A stretch of 56,040 nt of DNA, from NCBI RefSeq assembly GCF_000421665.1, contig NZ_ATXL01000009.1:1-56040 (forward strand). The letters are read 5' to 3'. Position numbers and translations under genes: made by a program. The DNA is from Bavariicoccus seileri WCC 4188 (lineage in GTDB: Bacteria; Bacillota; Bacilli; Lactobacillales; Aerococcaceae). The notes below the pieces were generated by a model. The model ran no database searches. It was not told the origin of the DNA and saw only the letters and a list, made by a program, of their open reading frames with translations. Below, piece after piece: positions 10,812-19,671 of this stretch. Positions within the stretch are counted from its first letter, which is position 1. The number at the start of each line of letters is the position of its first letter.

Positions 10812-11388
10812 CTAATATACCTGCCTTTATTAATGCTTTGAAGAGATAGCCACTTGACATCGCACCTGGATCGATATGTCCGATCGACCGTTCGCCAACA
10901 TAAGAAGCTCTTCCCTTGGTTGCCTTCATATCTTTGGTATTTTCCACTAATTCATCCACTTTCTCAGGAGTTAATTTCCCTTCTTTTAGAAGTCCTAGAG
11001 CTGGATGCCACAAATCGACCATCGTCTTTTGGCCTGGTTCAGCTTTTCCTCTTTTTTGGATGCCCTCAAGTCCTGCTTTTAATACACTACAGACGTCATT
11101 GAAGTCTTTTTGCTTTGCCATCTCAAGAAAAGCTGTCCCATAAAGAGGTCCACTAGCCCCACCAACTTTACTGGTCAGTGCAATCGCCGTTACTTTGAAA
11201 AGATCTGCAACTGTTTCTGGCTTGCGTTTTTCGATGGCTTCAGCAACACCAGTTACTCCACGCTTCATGTTATTCCCATGATCTCCATCACCGATAGGTG
11301 TATCAAGCTCACTCAAGTAACTATGCTTTTCATCAATTGTCTCTTTGAATAATTCTAACCATTTTTTGCTATTTTCTAATGTAAACAT
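10804..11388 (-). CDS. dhaL: Dihydroxyacetone kinase ADP-binding subunit DhaL
   Basis: 194-residue helical subunit that holds ADP as a fixed cofactor. The metal-phosphate motif IGDGDHGNNM (32-41) and the loop SKVGGASGPLYGTAF are present, and GRASYVGERSIGHIDPGA closes the site. It lies between dhaK (12 nt upstream) and dhaM (overlapping), forming the PEP-dependent dihydroxyacetone kinase. Confidence 0.95.
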   Translation of the reverse strand: MFTLENSKKWLELFKETIDEKHSYLSELDTPIGDGDHGNNMKRGVTGVAEAIEKRKPETVADLFKVTAIALTSKVGGASGPLYGTAFLEMAKQKDFNDVCSVLKAGLEGIQKRGKAEPGQKTMVDLWHPALGLLKEGKLTPEKVDELVENTKDMKATKGRASYVGERSIGHIDPGAMSSGYLFKALIKAGILDE

Positions 11389-11400
11389 TTTTAGTCCTCC

Positions 11401-12390
11401 CTACCAAGCTGGTGTCACAACAGGATATTCAAGATAATCAATCCACTTATCATCTACTAATTTGATCAAGGTCAAGCTAACACCTTGCATTTCAAGTGAG
11501 GTCATATAGTTACCCACTTTCTTGAACCCAACTGTCACTCCTAAACTCTCTAACTCATTCAATACATCGTTCATAAAGACGTATTGCTCCATTAATGGCG
11601 TTCCACCCATACCGTTGACGAGCACACCATATTTTTCACCAGATTTGAGGTCAAAGGCTTTCTTTAATTTGCCCAATAATTCATGGACCATTTCTTTTGA
11701 TGTTTTTAATTTTTCGCGTTTATAACCAGGTTCGCCGTGGATACCAACCCCATATTCGATTTCATCTTCTGGCAAGGTAAAGCCTGGCTTCCCAACTTCT
11801 GGTACAGTAGCGCCAGTTAATGCCACTCCTATTGTTTTAGTATTATTGATGACTTTTTCGCCAAGGTCTTTTAAGTCATCTAATGATGTCCCTTGATCAG
11901 CCGCAGCACCTAAGATTTTATGCACTAATACTGTTCCAGCTACACCACGTTTTCCTTGTGTATACGTACTGTCTTCAACTGCGATATCATCATCAACAAT
12001 GACTTTTTCAACTTTGATATCATCCATTTCAGCGATTTCTTGAGCCATTTCAAAATTCATGACGTCACCAGAATAATTTTTGATGATCAATAACGTTCCG
12101 GCGCCACGATCGACCCCCTTAATAGCCGCTTCAATTTGGTCTGGCGTTGGTGATGTAAAGACTTGTCCAAAAACTGCAGCGCTTAGCATACCTTGCCCAA
12201 CAAAACCTGCGTGAGTCGGTTCATGACCACTACCGCCACCGCTGACTAACGCTACTTTCCCATCAGGCTGATTTTTTCTTTTGACTGCAAATGTATCTGG
12301 TATCAACTCTACTAAGTCATCATGGGTCTTCACAAAACCCGCTACCATTTCATCTACAATCTGACTTGGATCATTCATGATTTTCTTCAT
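11401..12390 (-). CDS. dhaK: Dihydroxyacetone kinase substrate-binding subunit DhaK
   Basis: 329-residue subunit that binds dihydroxyacetone covalently through a histidine. The motif VSGGGSGHEPTHAG (49-62) and the active-site His218 in GVGIHGEPG are visible, followed by the oligomerisation segment LVNGMGGTPLMEQY. ATG 12390 follows AAGGAGGATATTGATCA. It is first in dhaK-dhaL-dhaM-methyltransferase and feeds dihydroxyacetone phosphate into glycolysis. No separate DhaS/DhaQ regulator or glycerol dehydrogenase is in the window. Confidence 0.95.
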   Translation of the reverse strand: MKKIMNDPSQIVDEMVAGFVKTHDDLVELIPDTFAVKRKNQPDGKVALVSGGGSGHEPTHAGFVGQGMLSAAVFGQVFTSPTPDQIEAAIKGVDRGAGTLLIIKNYSGDVMNFEMAQEIAEMDDIKVEKVIVDDDIAVEDSTYTQGKRGVAGTVLVHKILGAAADQGTSLDDLKDLGEKVINNTKTIGVALTGATVPEVGKPGFTLPEDEIEYGVGIHGEPGYKREKLKTSKEMVHELLGKLKKAFDLKSGEKYGVLVNGMGGTPLMEQYVFMNDVLNELESLGVTVGFKKVGNYMTSLEMQGVSLTLIKLVDDKWIDYLEYPVVTPAW

Positions 12391-12469
12391 TGATCAATAT
12401 CCTCCTTGGTTTAATTATAGAAATTCTATCAACAATCGGTAACTCTACCTATCGCTACTCGATACTTCT

Positions 12470-12499
12470 ATTATCAATAAAATCCTATAAAACTGTCAA
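12470..12499 (-). promoter_or_regulatory. dhaK promoter
   Basis: On the minus strand: -35 TTGACA (12494-12499), 18-nt spacer, -10 GATAAT (12470-12475). A 13-bp palindrome ATAGAAATTCTAT at 12417-12429 lies in the leader just before the ribosome site and could be an operator. Confidence 0.7.
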
Positions 12500-12540
12500 A
12501 CAATACAATCAAATACCAGCCAATTCTTATCAAAGTCCAA

Positions 12541-12568
12541 CAAAAAAGGTGAGCCAATTTTGCTCACC
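12541..12568 (-). terminator. Terminator of lrgAB
   Basis: GGTGAGC, 7-nt loop, GCTCACC (12548-12568), followed on the minus strand by TTTTTTG. It lies about 80 nt past the lrgB stop. Confidence 0.8.
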
Positions 12569-12649
12569 AGATGCTTTATATACGTTATAACATACAACTA
12601 CTTTAACTCTTTACTCAGTTATGGTATTAACACTATAGGTGCTATAACT

Positions 12650-13336
12650 CTACAATAGAATCGGTGCCAGTATCGGGACAATCACCACGACAATCACACC
12701 AACCACGACCATTGAGATACTGGCCATCGATGCCTCCGTTTCGCCCATATCCGCTGCTACAGAAACACCCAAGGCATGGCCACTTGTTCCTAAGGCCAAT
12801 CCTCTTGCGATTGGGTCAGTTATATTGAAGATGGCTAAAATAGATTTCCCTAGGGCATAGATAATTACTGCATTTAAAATAACTGCCAGAGAGGTCAATT
12901 CAGAGATCCCACCGATACCAGTTGAAACTGGTAGAGCAATTGCTGTTGTTGCTGCTTGAGGTAACATCGAAGCAATAACTTCAGTGTTCAGTTGAAAGAC
13001 TTTAGAAACCATATAGATTCCAAAAATAGCCACTAAACTACCTAACGTGATACCACCAATAATTTGCTTCCAATACTTCAGTAAAACATCCCGTTTCTTA
13101 TATAACGGAATTGCAAAGGAAATAGTTGCTGGACCTAACAAGAAGTTGATTAGCTTACCCCCTTCATTATAGGCCTCAAAAGTTAAATTGAAGGTCTTTA
13201 AGAAAGCAATCCCTAACACCATTCCGACAAATAGTGGTGCAAATAGGAAGAAGCCATTAAATTTTTTAAACAGATACTTGCCCATTCCAAAGGCGATGAC
13301 AGTGACCGCGATTCCAAAAAAAGGTGACATACTCAT
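12650..13336 (-). CDS. lrgB: LrgB/CidB family membrane protein
   Basis: 228-residue protein with about six or seven membrane segments. The family core [23 protein letters not shown] and the C-terminal [27 protein letters not shown] are clear. LrgB relatives move small metabolites such as pyruvate and modulate cell lysis with LrgA. It overlaps lrgA by 4 nt, so translation is coupled. Confidence 0.93.
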   Translation of the reverse strand: MSMSPFFGIAVTVIAFGMGKYLFKKFNGFFLFAPLFVGMVLGIAFLKTFNLTFEAYNEGGKLINFLLGPATISFAIPLYKKRDVLLKYWKQIIGGITLGSLVAIFGIYMVSKVFQLNTEVIASMLPQAATTAIALPVSTGIGGISELTSLAVILNAVIIYALGKSILAIFNITDPIARGLALGTSGHALGVSVAADMGETEASMASISMVVVGVIVVVIVPILAPILL

Positions 13337-13791
13337 CTATCTTCTCTCCCTTCAACGATTGATTTACGTTGTCTCATCCGAGCCCTATCAGCACGTTGAC
13401 TTTCCTTTTTGTCAGTTGCTTTGACACGAGCACTGATGGCTAAGATCAGTTGACTCCCAACCCCCGTACAGACAATCAATAAAATCGTAGAGATAACAAT
13501 CAATAAGAGAATCAATACTGGACTTTGAGCTAACACATCAAAGGAATTCATAACTGAAATACCCGCTGGTACAAATAATAATCCAATATTATCTGTTAAA
13601 GCAGTTCCTAATTTTTCAACATCTTGAAGTTTTATAACCTTTGTACACAGAGCGACAAAAAGGATGATCAGTCCAATGACTGATGATGGCATTGGAAACG
13701 GAATAAAATTAGATATTAATTCAGAAATCAACATAATCACTGAAATAATAGCAATCTGCTTCATGATCGGTGCTTCTTTTGACTTTTTCAT
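13333..13791 (-). CDS. lrgA: LrgA/CidA family holin-like protein
   Basis: 152-residue membrane protein. It carries the family segment [20 protein letters not shown] and [17 protein letters not shown]. The C-terminus is basic ([12 protein letters not shown]). ATG 13791 follows GGAGG by 8 nt; the ATG five codons earlier contains that ribosome site and is rejected. It is first in lrgAB, with its LytS/LytR regulators about 600 bp upstream on the same strand. Confidence 0.92.
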   Translation of the reverse strand: MKKSKEAPIMKQIAIISVIMLISELISNFIPFPMPSSVIGLIILFVALCTKVIKLQDVEKLGTALTDNIGLLFVPAGISVMNSFDVLAQSPVLILLLIVISTILLIVCTGVGSQLILAISARVKATDKKESQRADRARMRQRKSIVEGREDR

Positions 13792-13841
13792 AATAAATAC
13801 CTCCATAACGTGATTTCAGCTACGATGTTATACTCTTTGCG

Positions 13842-13886
13842 ATATTTGAGATGTTTGAGATGCTTGAGTTGTTTGACTTGCTTTAA
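13842..13886. repeat. Five tandem 9-bp units upstream of lrgA
   Basis: ATATTTGAG, ATGTTTGAG, ATGCTTGAG, TTGTTTGAC and TTGCTTTAA follow one another without gaps. They end 50 bp from the lrgA start, next to a possible -10 (TATAAC on the minus strand). A looser 16-17 bp repeat (CTCTTGAGACTTAAAA-like) follows at 13902-13950. Confidence 0.8.
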
Positions 13887-14050
13887 ATTATTGATGTTTA
13901 AAGCTCTTGAGACTTAAAACTCTTGAGATTTAGAACTCTTAATGCTTAAAGATAGTTAAGATAATTGATATGAAAATCAAAGTAATGGTCAATGTGCTAT
14001 TGGATTCAATACGATTACCACTCACTTTAAAAATCCATCCATCTTTCCAT

Positions 14051-14135
14051 AATATCTATCTTTCTCAAACATCTATGTTTCTCGAACATCTAACTTTGTT
14101 GAATATCTATCCTTGTGGAACATCTAACTTTCTTT
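14051..14135. repeat. Five tandem 17-bp units
   Basis: AATATCTATCTTTCTCA, AACATCTATGTTTCTCG, AACATCTAACTTTGTTG, AATATCTATCCTTGTGG and AACATCTAACTTTCTTT are contiguous. The spacer 13792-14415 holds no credible gene; it consists of this array, the 9-bp array and the hairpin repeat next to lytR. Confidence 0.9.
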
Positions 14136-14240
14136 ACACTGTTATTTTAGCTTTATTAACCGCTTTCATGTGGAAAATCATGCCGACATGCGATATATTG
14201 GGCCTCAGTTGCAACAATATGGGAGTGAAATACAAAAAAA

Positions 14241-14295
14241 GGATGTTCAATCAGCAACTTCTAATAGCTCGAAGTTGAACGCTTCATGAACATCC
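14241..14295. terminator. Hairpin terminator, second half of the lytR-side repeat element
   Basis: GGATGTTCA (14241-14249) pairs with TGAACATCC (14287-14295), and inside CAACTTC (14255-14261) pairs with GAAGTTG (14271-14277). A7 lies on the left and T6 on the right, so it can act in both directions. Its right arm repeats the first arm of the larger hairpin at 14302-14412. Confidence 0.7.
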
Positions 14296-14301
14296 TTTTT
14301 T

Positions 14302-14412
14302 AATCTGTGTTCCTGAAGCAACTTCTTCGCACATAAGTCGATCTCACTTGAGAATTGAAAATTCTCAGCAAGCTCATCTTATGTCTCGAAGTTGAACGCT
14401 TCATGAACATCC
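14302..14412 (-). repeat. Long hairpin repeat, copy 1 (downstream of lytR)
   Basis: Read on the minus strand, it runs GGATGTTCATGAAGCGTTC, AACTTCGAGACATAAG, an apical hairpin (GAGAATT/AATTCTC), then CTTATGTGCGAAGAAGTT and GCTTCAGGAAC. The two arms pair over about 30 bp with a four-base bulge. It begins 4 nt past the lytR stop. A second copy with compensatory changes follows ldh at 52359-52464. Confidence 0.85.
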
Positions 14413-14415
14413 TTT

Positions 14416-15141
14416 TTAGATTCCTATTTTCTCTCTAAATTCTTTGATATATGATCTGCTAACGGGGATTTTGAGGTCATTGGTCATTGTAACTTGGTAG
14501 GTGTGATTGAACCAAGGTTCGATTTCTTTGATATATTTTTGGTTAATAATATAGGAGCGATGGACACGAATAAAGTCATCACTTCTCAGTCGTTTTTCAT
14601 ACGTGCTCAGTGGTTCTTTCGTAGTATAGGCACGGTCATTTGTGTGGATTGTTGTTTCACCATCCAACACACCCATTACGATGATTTGATCGATTTTTAC
14701 GATATAGATTCGGTCCTCCATTTGTATAGGAATAGTATCCATAATTTTTGGCCTATCAGTTTGCTGATCCGTTTTCAAACGATGAAAGTAATTGGCTGCT
14801 CGTTTCACTGCTTGTTCAATCCTTGGTTGTTCAAAGGGCTTTAAGACATAATCGATAGCATTCAATTCAAAAGCCTGTATAGCATGCTCATCATACGCTG
14901 TTGCAAAAATAATCAATGGTGGTTGTTTCATCTGCAACACTTTTTCAGCAAGGGTCAGACCAGATTCATCGGTTAAATGAATATCTAAGAACAGAAGATC
15001 TGGTTTCTGTTTCAGAATTTCACTCAAAGCATCCTGAACTGAATCTGCTTCGCTAATACTAGTAATCTCATCGCACTTTTCTAGAAGGTATCTGAGTTCG
15101 CCTCTTGCTAAGGGTTCATCATCAACGATCAATGTATGCAT
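14416..15141 (-). CDS. lytR: LytTR-family response regulator (LytR)
   Basis: 241-residue regulator. The receiver domain has VDDEPLARG with Asp7/Asp8, phospho-acceptor Asp53 in LLFLDIHLTDESG, and LKPFE near residue 101. The C-terminal LytTR DNA-binding domain (about 135-241) carries DFIRVHRSYIINQKYI. It overlaps the stop of the upstream kinase by one base. The expected target is lrgAB, which lies about 600 bp downstream on the same strand. Confidence 0.95.
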   Translation of the reverse strand: MHTLIVDDEPLARGELRYLLEKCDEITSISEADSVQDALSEILKQKPDLLFLDIHLTDESGLTLAEKVLQMKQPPLIIFATAYDEHAIQAFELNAIDYVLKPFEQPRIEQAVKRAANYFHRLKTDQQTDRPKIMDTIPIQMEDRIYIVKIDQIIVMGVLDGETTIHTNDRAYTTKEPLSTYEKRLRSDDFIRVHRSYIINQKYIKEIEPWFNHTYQVTMTNDLKIPVSRSYIKEFREKIGI

Positions 15142-16928
15142 CAGATTGCCTCCTTTTGCTTAATTCCTTTTGGTAAGTAACACCAGACAGTTGTTCCTTG
15201 AGGGGATGTATCAAAATGAAGCGCTGCTTCAGGTCCTAACAAACCAATCAACCGTTTGTTAAGATTCTCAAGAGCTGACCCGGTTCCTTTTTCAGAGGAG
15301 ACGGCAACTTGACCCAACAGCGATACTTTTTCTTTATCAATACCACTCCCATTGTCCTTAACGGATAGATATAACAGTTCAATAGGTTTTGAGTGCTTAT
15401 CCATTATCGTTTTGCGACAGACAGTCACCCAAACATGATTATCCGTTTTCCGATTACCAAAAGCATGTTTCAAGGCATTTTCCACTAGAATCTGGATAAT
15501 AAATGGCGGTAACCAAACTTCGTCTTTAATAGCTGGTTCAATATCAAGCGTAACATCATATCTATCAGGAAAACGAGCTTGTTCTAATGATAGATAGGCT
15601 TCAACTTGGTTGAGTTCCGTTTCAAGTGGAATTAGACTCTTTCTCGCGCCTTGTAAATTGGCTCTAAAAAAATGTCCGAGCTGGATCAGGAGTTTCCTAG
15701 ACTTTTCAGGGTCAACGCGTATCAAGGCTGATATCGTGTTGATGGCATTGAAGAAAAAGTGGGGGTTAACTTGTGCTTGTAACGATTTGATTTCGGCATC
15801 TTGAAGTAACTTACCTTGTAACTCCACTTCCCCTAGTTCGATTTGTGTTGAAAAGATATTACCGAGTCCTTCTGCGAGCTGCCGTTCAACAAAGGTCAAC
15901 TTGAAAGCGTCCGTAAAATAGAGTTTTAGCGTCCCAACAATTCTCCCTTTTGAAAATAGTGGCACTACAACTGCTGCCTCCAATGGGCAGCCTGGGTGAT
16001 TACAACCGATCTCGTCATGTGAATGAGCCTCTTTCGTTTTACCAGTCCTCAAAACCTCTTTTGACAAGCTTGTGATGATTTTTTCGGTCGGTTTATGGTG
16101 ATCACTCCCCGCTCCTACGTGAGCCAGTATGCTCTCAGTATCCGTAATACTAACAGCCGATACCTTGATAAAACGTTTAATAATCTTGGCTGCTTCCATA
16201 CAAGAGGCTTCGTTTAGACCAGACCTAAAAAACGGTGCTGTCCGGTTCGCTAGCTCCAACACGTCATGCGTTTGGACTGCTCTCGTTTGCTCTTCTTGTT
16301 TCAACGTGGAATCGATGATTGAGAGAAAAATAGCTGTCCCACTACTATTGATAAATGTCATTGGGATGGCAATCAATCTTACCAATGACCAAGAGGTCAC
16401 GATTGATGAACCAAACATCAAAATACAACTCATTTGCACAAGCTCCATACAAGCCCCTACGGTTGCCCCTTCTAGGATGCTTGGATAAGAATTCTTACGG
16501 ATTGTTCGCCACCCATACAGGCCAGAGAAAATTCCTACAATCAAAGATGAGATCACATAGATATATGCTTCCTCCCCTCCTTGTAGAAAGCGGACAATAC
16601 CCGAAATCAATCCCACAACTGTGCCGACTACCGGGCCACCAACCAAGCCTGACACGCCAATCGTCAATACACGTGTATTCGCAAGCGAAGCATTCTCCGA
16701 TAGACTGGTTAAAATTTGATCAGACACAATATGGTTATTACTAATCTCAACTCCGGTAAAGTTCGAGATGATCCCAAAAAGTCCAAAGATCAATATCAGT
16801 TGTAGTTGGGTCTTTAGGCTTTGACGCTTTGTCAAAATGTTCTTAAAATGTTGACTATTCATCAAAATATAGGCAACGATAATGATTAAGCCAACACGTT
16901 CTATCATTAAAAAGATTAAATTTATCAT
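15141..16928 (-). CDS. lytS: LytS-family sensor histidine kinase
   Basis: 595-residue membrane sensor. About six membrane segments form the 5TM-LYT sensor at the N-terminus (to about 200), then a GAF-like domain (about 225-365), a His_kinase motif QAQVNPHFFFNAINTISAL with the phospho-His near 390, and an ATPase domain with VENALKHAFGNR and DNGSGI. ATG 16928 follows GGAGGCCGTTGAC. Relatives sense membrane potential or extracellular pyruvate and act on lrgAB through LytR. Confidence 0.95.
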   Translation of the reverse strand: MINLIFLMIERVGLIIIVAYILMNSQHFKNILTKRQSLKTQLQLILIFGLFGIISNFTGVEISNNHIVSDQILTSLSENASLANTRVLTIGVSGLVGGPVVGTVVGLISGIVRFLQGGEEAYIYVISSLIVGIFSGLYGWRTIRKNSYPSILEGATVGACMELVQMSCILMFGSSIVTSWSLVRLIAIPMTFINSSGTAIFLSIIDSTLKQEEQTRAVQTHDVLELANRTAPFFRSGLNEASCMEAAKIIKRFIKVSAVSITDTESILAHVGAGSDHHKPTEKIITSLSKEVLRTGKTKEAHSHDEIGCNHPGCPLEAAVVVPLFSKGRIVGTLKLYFTDAFKLTFVERQLAEGLGNIFSTQIELGEVELQGKLLQDAEIKSLQAQVNPHFFFNAINTISALIRVDPEKSRKLLIQLGHFFRANLQGARKSLIPLETELNQVEAYLSLEQARFPDRYDVTLDIEPAIKDEVWLPPFIIQILVENALKHAFGNRKTDNHVWVTVCRKTIMDKHSKPIELLYLSVKDNGSGIDKEKVSLLGQVAVSSEKGTGSALENLNKRLIGLLGPEAALHFDTSPQGTTVWCYLPKGIKQKEAI

Positions 16929-17044
16929 GTCAACGGCCTCCGACTGACCTACCCACTCGCTATTTTACGGTTCAGATTGTTTGTTTTTAACACTTTACTG
17001 TTAGCCCACTGCCACGAGTAAACTAGACTTTATCTTTATGCTCC

Positions 17045-17581
17045 TTACCAAAGACTTAAGATACCCCCTACTGCTCCGCTTAAAATGATGACGAGAATAG
17101 GGTTCAATCGCAACTTGAATCTCGCAAAAACAGCAAATACGATGGCAATCAAAGCTATCCAATCTACTTGTGAGGCTCTGATACCACTTGCTTCAACCAA
17201 TAGCGATATAGCAACCGCACCAATCAGACCAACGGCAACGATTTTAATTGCCTTTAGAAAACGGGCGATCACAGGTTGTCTTAACAAAGCATCTTCATAA
17301 TGAAGATAGAGGGTCACAAAGACCACGGAAGGAACAGCCACGGCTAGTGTCGCTGAAGTTGACCCTAGTATCCCACCTGTTAGATAACCAACATATGTAG
17401 CTGAATTGATGGCGATTGGTCCTGGAGCCAGGAGGTCAAGTGCGTTAAGATCAGCAAATTGTTGGACCGTTAGACCCAGAGCAGTTGAGTCAGCGTAAAT
17501 CAGAGCCAACATAGCATAGCCTCCACCAAATCCCAAGAACCCTATTTTTAGAAATGTGACAAATAACGTCCACCACATCAT
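17045..17581 (-). CDS. Chromate transporter (CHR) family protein, half-length
   Basis: 178-residue membrane protein with the CHR motifs FLGFGGGYAMLAL and DLLAPGPIAINSATYVGY. Short CHR proteins work as pairs of opposite topology, and here the partner is directly upstream with an ATGA overlap. GGAGGGGGTAGAGC precedes the ATG. CHR members move chromate or other oxyanions; the actual substrate is not shown by sequence. Confidence 0.9.
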   Translation of the reverse strand: MMWWTLFVTFLKIGFLGFGGGYAMLALIYADSTALGLTVQQFADLNALDLLAPGPIAINSATYVGYLTGGILGSTSATLAVAVPSVVFVTLYLHYEDALLRQPVIARFLKAIKIVAVGLIGAVAISLLVEASGIRASQVDWIALIAIVFAVFARFKLRLNPILVIILSGAVGGILSLW

Positions 17582-18132
17582 GCTCTACCCCCTCCTCTCC
17601 AAAAGTAATCATAGGCTGAAAGTAGGATGGCATAAATAAAGGTCAAGCCAATGATGGTCAAAACTGAAATATTTAAGACATATACTGCAAATACCACACC
17701 GATGACAACCATCACTTTTCGGGTCGTCTTCGCAGTAATGCGCCCCATATTAAGTGATGCTTCCAAAACGAAAACCCCCGCAGTTGCTCTCACTGCTGTA
17801 AAGACGCCGTCAATCGCGCCATTTTGTGGGAGACTGTGGTACAGGATTGTTAGGATAAGCATGATGGAATAGGCTGGCAAAATAACAGCAAGTGCACAGG
17901 CTATAAGCCCCCTCCACCCTTTGATTTTTTTCCCAACAAAACAAGCCAAGGTCAATGAGATGACCCCAGGTAGGGTCTGAGATATAGCAGTATAATAATA
18001 AAATTCCTCTTCGGTTAAATAATTTGATTTTGTGACTAACTCCGTATGCAACATGGGAATCATTGCGATACCACCTGAAAAGGTGAACAACCCTGAAATA
18101 AAGAAAATTCGAAATAAATGCCAAATAACCAT
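17578..18132 (-). CDS. Chromate transporter (CHR) family protein, partner half
   Basis: 184-residue membrane protein with FTFSGGIAMIPMLHTELV and AISQTLPGVISLTLACFVG, the equivalents of the motifs in the downstream partner. The two genes overlap by 4 nt and probably make a heterodimer. The segment between the sensor kinase and this pair (16929-17044) shows no gene. Confidence 0.9.
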   Translation of the reverse strand: MVIWHLFRIFFISGLFTFSGGIAMIPMLHTELVTKSNYLTEEEFYYYTAISQTLPGVISLTLACFVGKKIKGWRGLIACALAVILPAYSIMLILTILYHSLPQNGAIDGVFTAVRATAGVFVLEASLNMGRITAKTTRKVMVVIGVVFAVYVLNISVLTIIGLTFIYAILLSAYDYFWRGGGRA

Positions 18133-18196
18133 ACTTTTCTGTCTCGCACCTTTCTAGATGTTTATTTATTCTGTACTTTTTAGTCTTCTACTGCAG

Positions 18197-18859
18197 TCAA
18201 TCGCTATAAAGTTGATGGTCTTGAAACAGAAAGGTCAATTGTTTAACTGTTGTCCGTGCTTTTGACAATACAGGTAAATCGTTTAGAGAAAAGAACCCAA
18301 TCTCAGTGATTTCAGTAGTAGGACTGAATGCTAATCGCATTTCTTCACAAGTTTCATCGGAGTTGTCTGATTCTCTAGACTCACTTGATTGTCTCAATCG
18401 ACACTCAAAAATCATGCGATAATATTGAAATAATTGTTGTGGGTTTTCTTCCAGATTCGTATCAAAGATGGCCCTAAGTGAGAGGACGTCAGCTAGTTGT
18501 CCTGTCTCTTCCTCAATCTCCTTTAAAACATTTTCTTTAGGAGACAACCCAACATCAGCATAGCCACCGGGTAAAGACCACTCCCCAGTCGCCCTATGTT
18601 TGACGAGTAATACCTTATTCTTATGCCAAATAAAGCCTCGAACATCCACCTTAGGAGTAGGGTAGCCACGCTCGGGTTTGACCAGTGATTCTAACTCGTT
18701 GACAGAAGAATGATCGAGGCTTGCTATCAGTTCCAACGCCACCTCAGCTAGTTCGTCATACCGTTCTTGATCAAACGGATCTTTTCCATAATACTTTCCG
18801 GCTTCAGCAATTGCTAACAGCCGTCTAAACTGTTTCAAATAATCCATGATCTGGCACAC
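18197..18859 (-). CDS. Nudix hydrolase with N-terminal Nudix_N domain
   Basis: 220 residues. A helical N-terminal domain (about 1-65, YLKQFRRLLAIAEAGKYYGKDPFDQERY) precedes a Nudix domain starting at VDVRGFIWHKNKVLLVKHRATGEW. The Nudix box reads GGYADVGLSPKENVLKEIEEETG: Lys replaces the usual Arg of REXXEE, as in this subfamily. Relatives cleave nucleoside diphosphate derivatives such as ADP-ribose. I prefer the GTG start at 18859 (GAGG 6 nt upstream); ATG 18847 is an alternative. Confidence 0.88.
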   Translation of the reverse strand: MCQIMDYLKQFRRLLAIAEAGKYYGKDPFDQERYDELAEVALELIASLDHSSVNELESLVKPERGYPTPKVDVRGFIWHKNKVLLVKHRATGEWSLPGGYADVGLSPKENVLKEIEEETGQLADVLSLRAIFDTNLEENPQQLFQYYRMIFECRLRQSSESRESDNSDETCEEMRLAFSPTTEITEIGFFSLNDLPVLSKARTTVKQLTFLFQDHQLYSD

Positions 18860-18963
18860 TCGCTTCCTCTGTTTTAAACCACTGGCTGATAGCTATGACT
18901 CTTGTTACCTAGAAGCATGTGCCACAGGTAAGTCTATTCTAACATGCTTCACAACCATAAAAA

Positions 18964-18990
18964 ACCGGTCTGCCTTGTGGGCCGACCGGT
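18964..18990 (-). terminator. Terminator of spx
   Basis: ACCGGTC ... GACCGGT with an inner GCC/GGC pairing, followed on the minus strand by TTTTTTATGG. It lies 54 nt past the spx stop. Confidence 0.85.
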
Positions 18991-19043
18991 CTAACTGTCA
19001 TGTTTTATTCTGATTTAATTGTCAACGTACTCTCTTGGCCCAG

Positions 19044-19454
19044 TCAAGACGCCGGCAATGCGTTAGCTCTTAATTCCGCTTGGCGTAGATTAGCGCGTCT
19101 GATACTCCGAGGTAAAAACCTTCTAATCTCATCATCGCTATAGCCAACCAGTGAATGCTTTTCATCCATAATGATTGGTTTTTTAAGTAAACCAGGATGT
19201 GCCACTAACAAATCAAGTAACTCCTTCAAAGGCAATGAATCCAAATCGACGTTCAATTTTCGATAAGAACTAGAACGTGTCGTGATAATATCGGAAGTTC
19301 CATTCTCGGTCATTCGCAATATTGCCTTGATTTCTTGATGTGTCAATGATTTTTGGAAAAAGTTTTTCTCAACATAGTCTATTTTGTGGTCATCAAACCA
19401 CGCTTTGGCTTTACGACATGACGCACAGCTTGGAGCAGTATAGATAATTACCAT
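19044..19454 (-). CDS. spx: Spx/ArsC-like transcriptional regulator
   Basis: 136-residue thioredoxin-fold regulator that binds the RNA polymerase alpha subunit under thiol stress. The redox switch Cys10-x-x-Cys13 (PSCASCRKAKAWF) and the family stretch KKPIIMDEKHSLVGYSDDEIRRFLP are present. The C-terminus ends in an Ala-rich tail; relatives are degraded by ClpXP through this end. ATG 19454 follows AAAGGAGGGATTTC. No terminator is seen between it and the small peptide gene upstream on the same strand. Confidence 0.92.
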   Translation of the reverse strand: MVIIYTAPSCASCRKAKAWFDDHKIDYVEKNFFQKSLTHQEIKAILRMTENGTSDIITTRSSSYRKLNVDLDSLPLKELLDLLVAHPGLLKKPIIMDEKHSLVGYSDDEIRRFLPRSIRRANLRQAELRANALPAS

Positions 19455-19671
19455 GAAATCCCTCCTTTAGATCCATTGTTTGTCCCTAGAAGTTAGCTTG
19501 GCTTGTCCGATTATCGTTGTGGGTCAACAGCTCTGAGTAGAGACCCTGTAAACGACACACTAGGGGAACCAAGGCCTAGATACGGTGATCACGCGATCAA
19601 CATCGTAACAAGACGAAACAATCAGTGACTAGAATTTGACTTTTGAAATGATATCGCAACTTTAGTAGCGG

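Noticed and set aside
12390-12590. 66-codon plus-strand ORF upstream of dhaK
   Set aside because: It lacks a ribosome site, and its span holds the dhaK promoter and the lrgAB terminator.
13970-14278. 102-codon open frame between lrgA and lytR
   Set aside because: It has no ribosome site, crosses the 17-bp tandem array and the terminator hairpin, and resembles no protein family.
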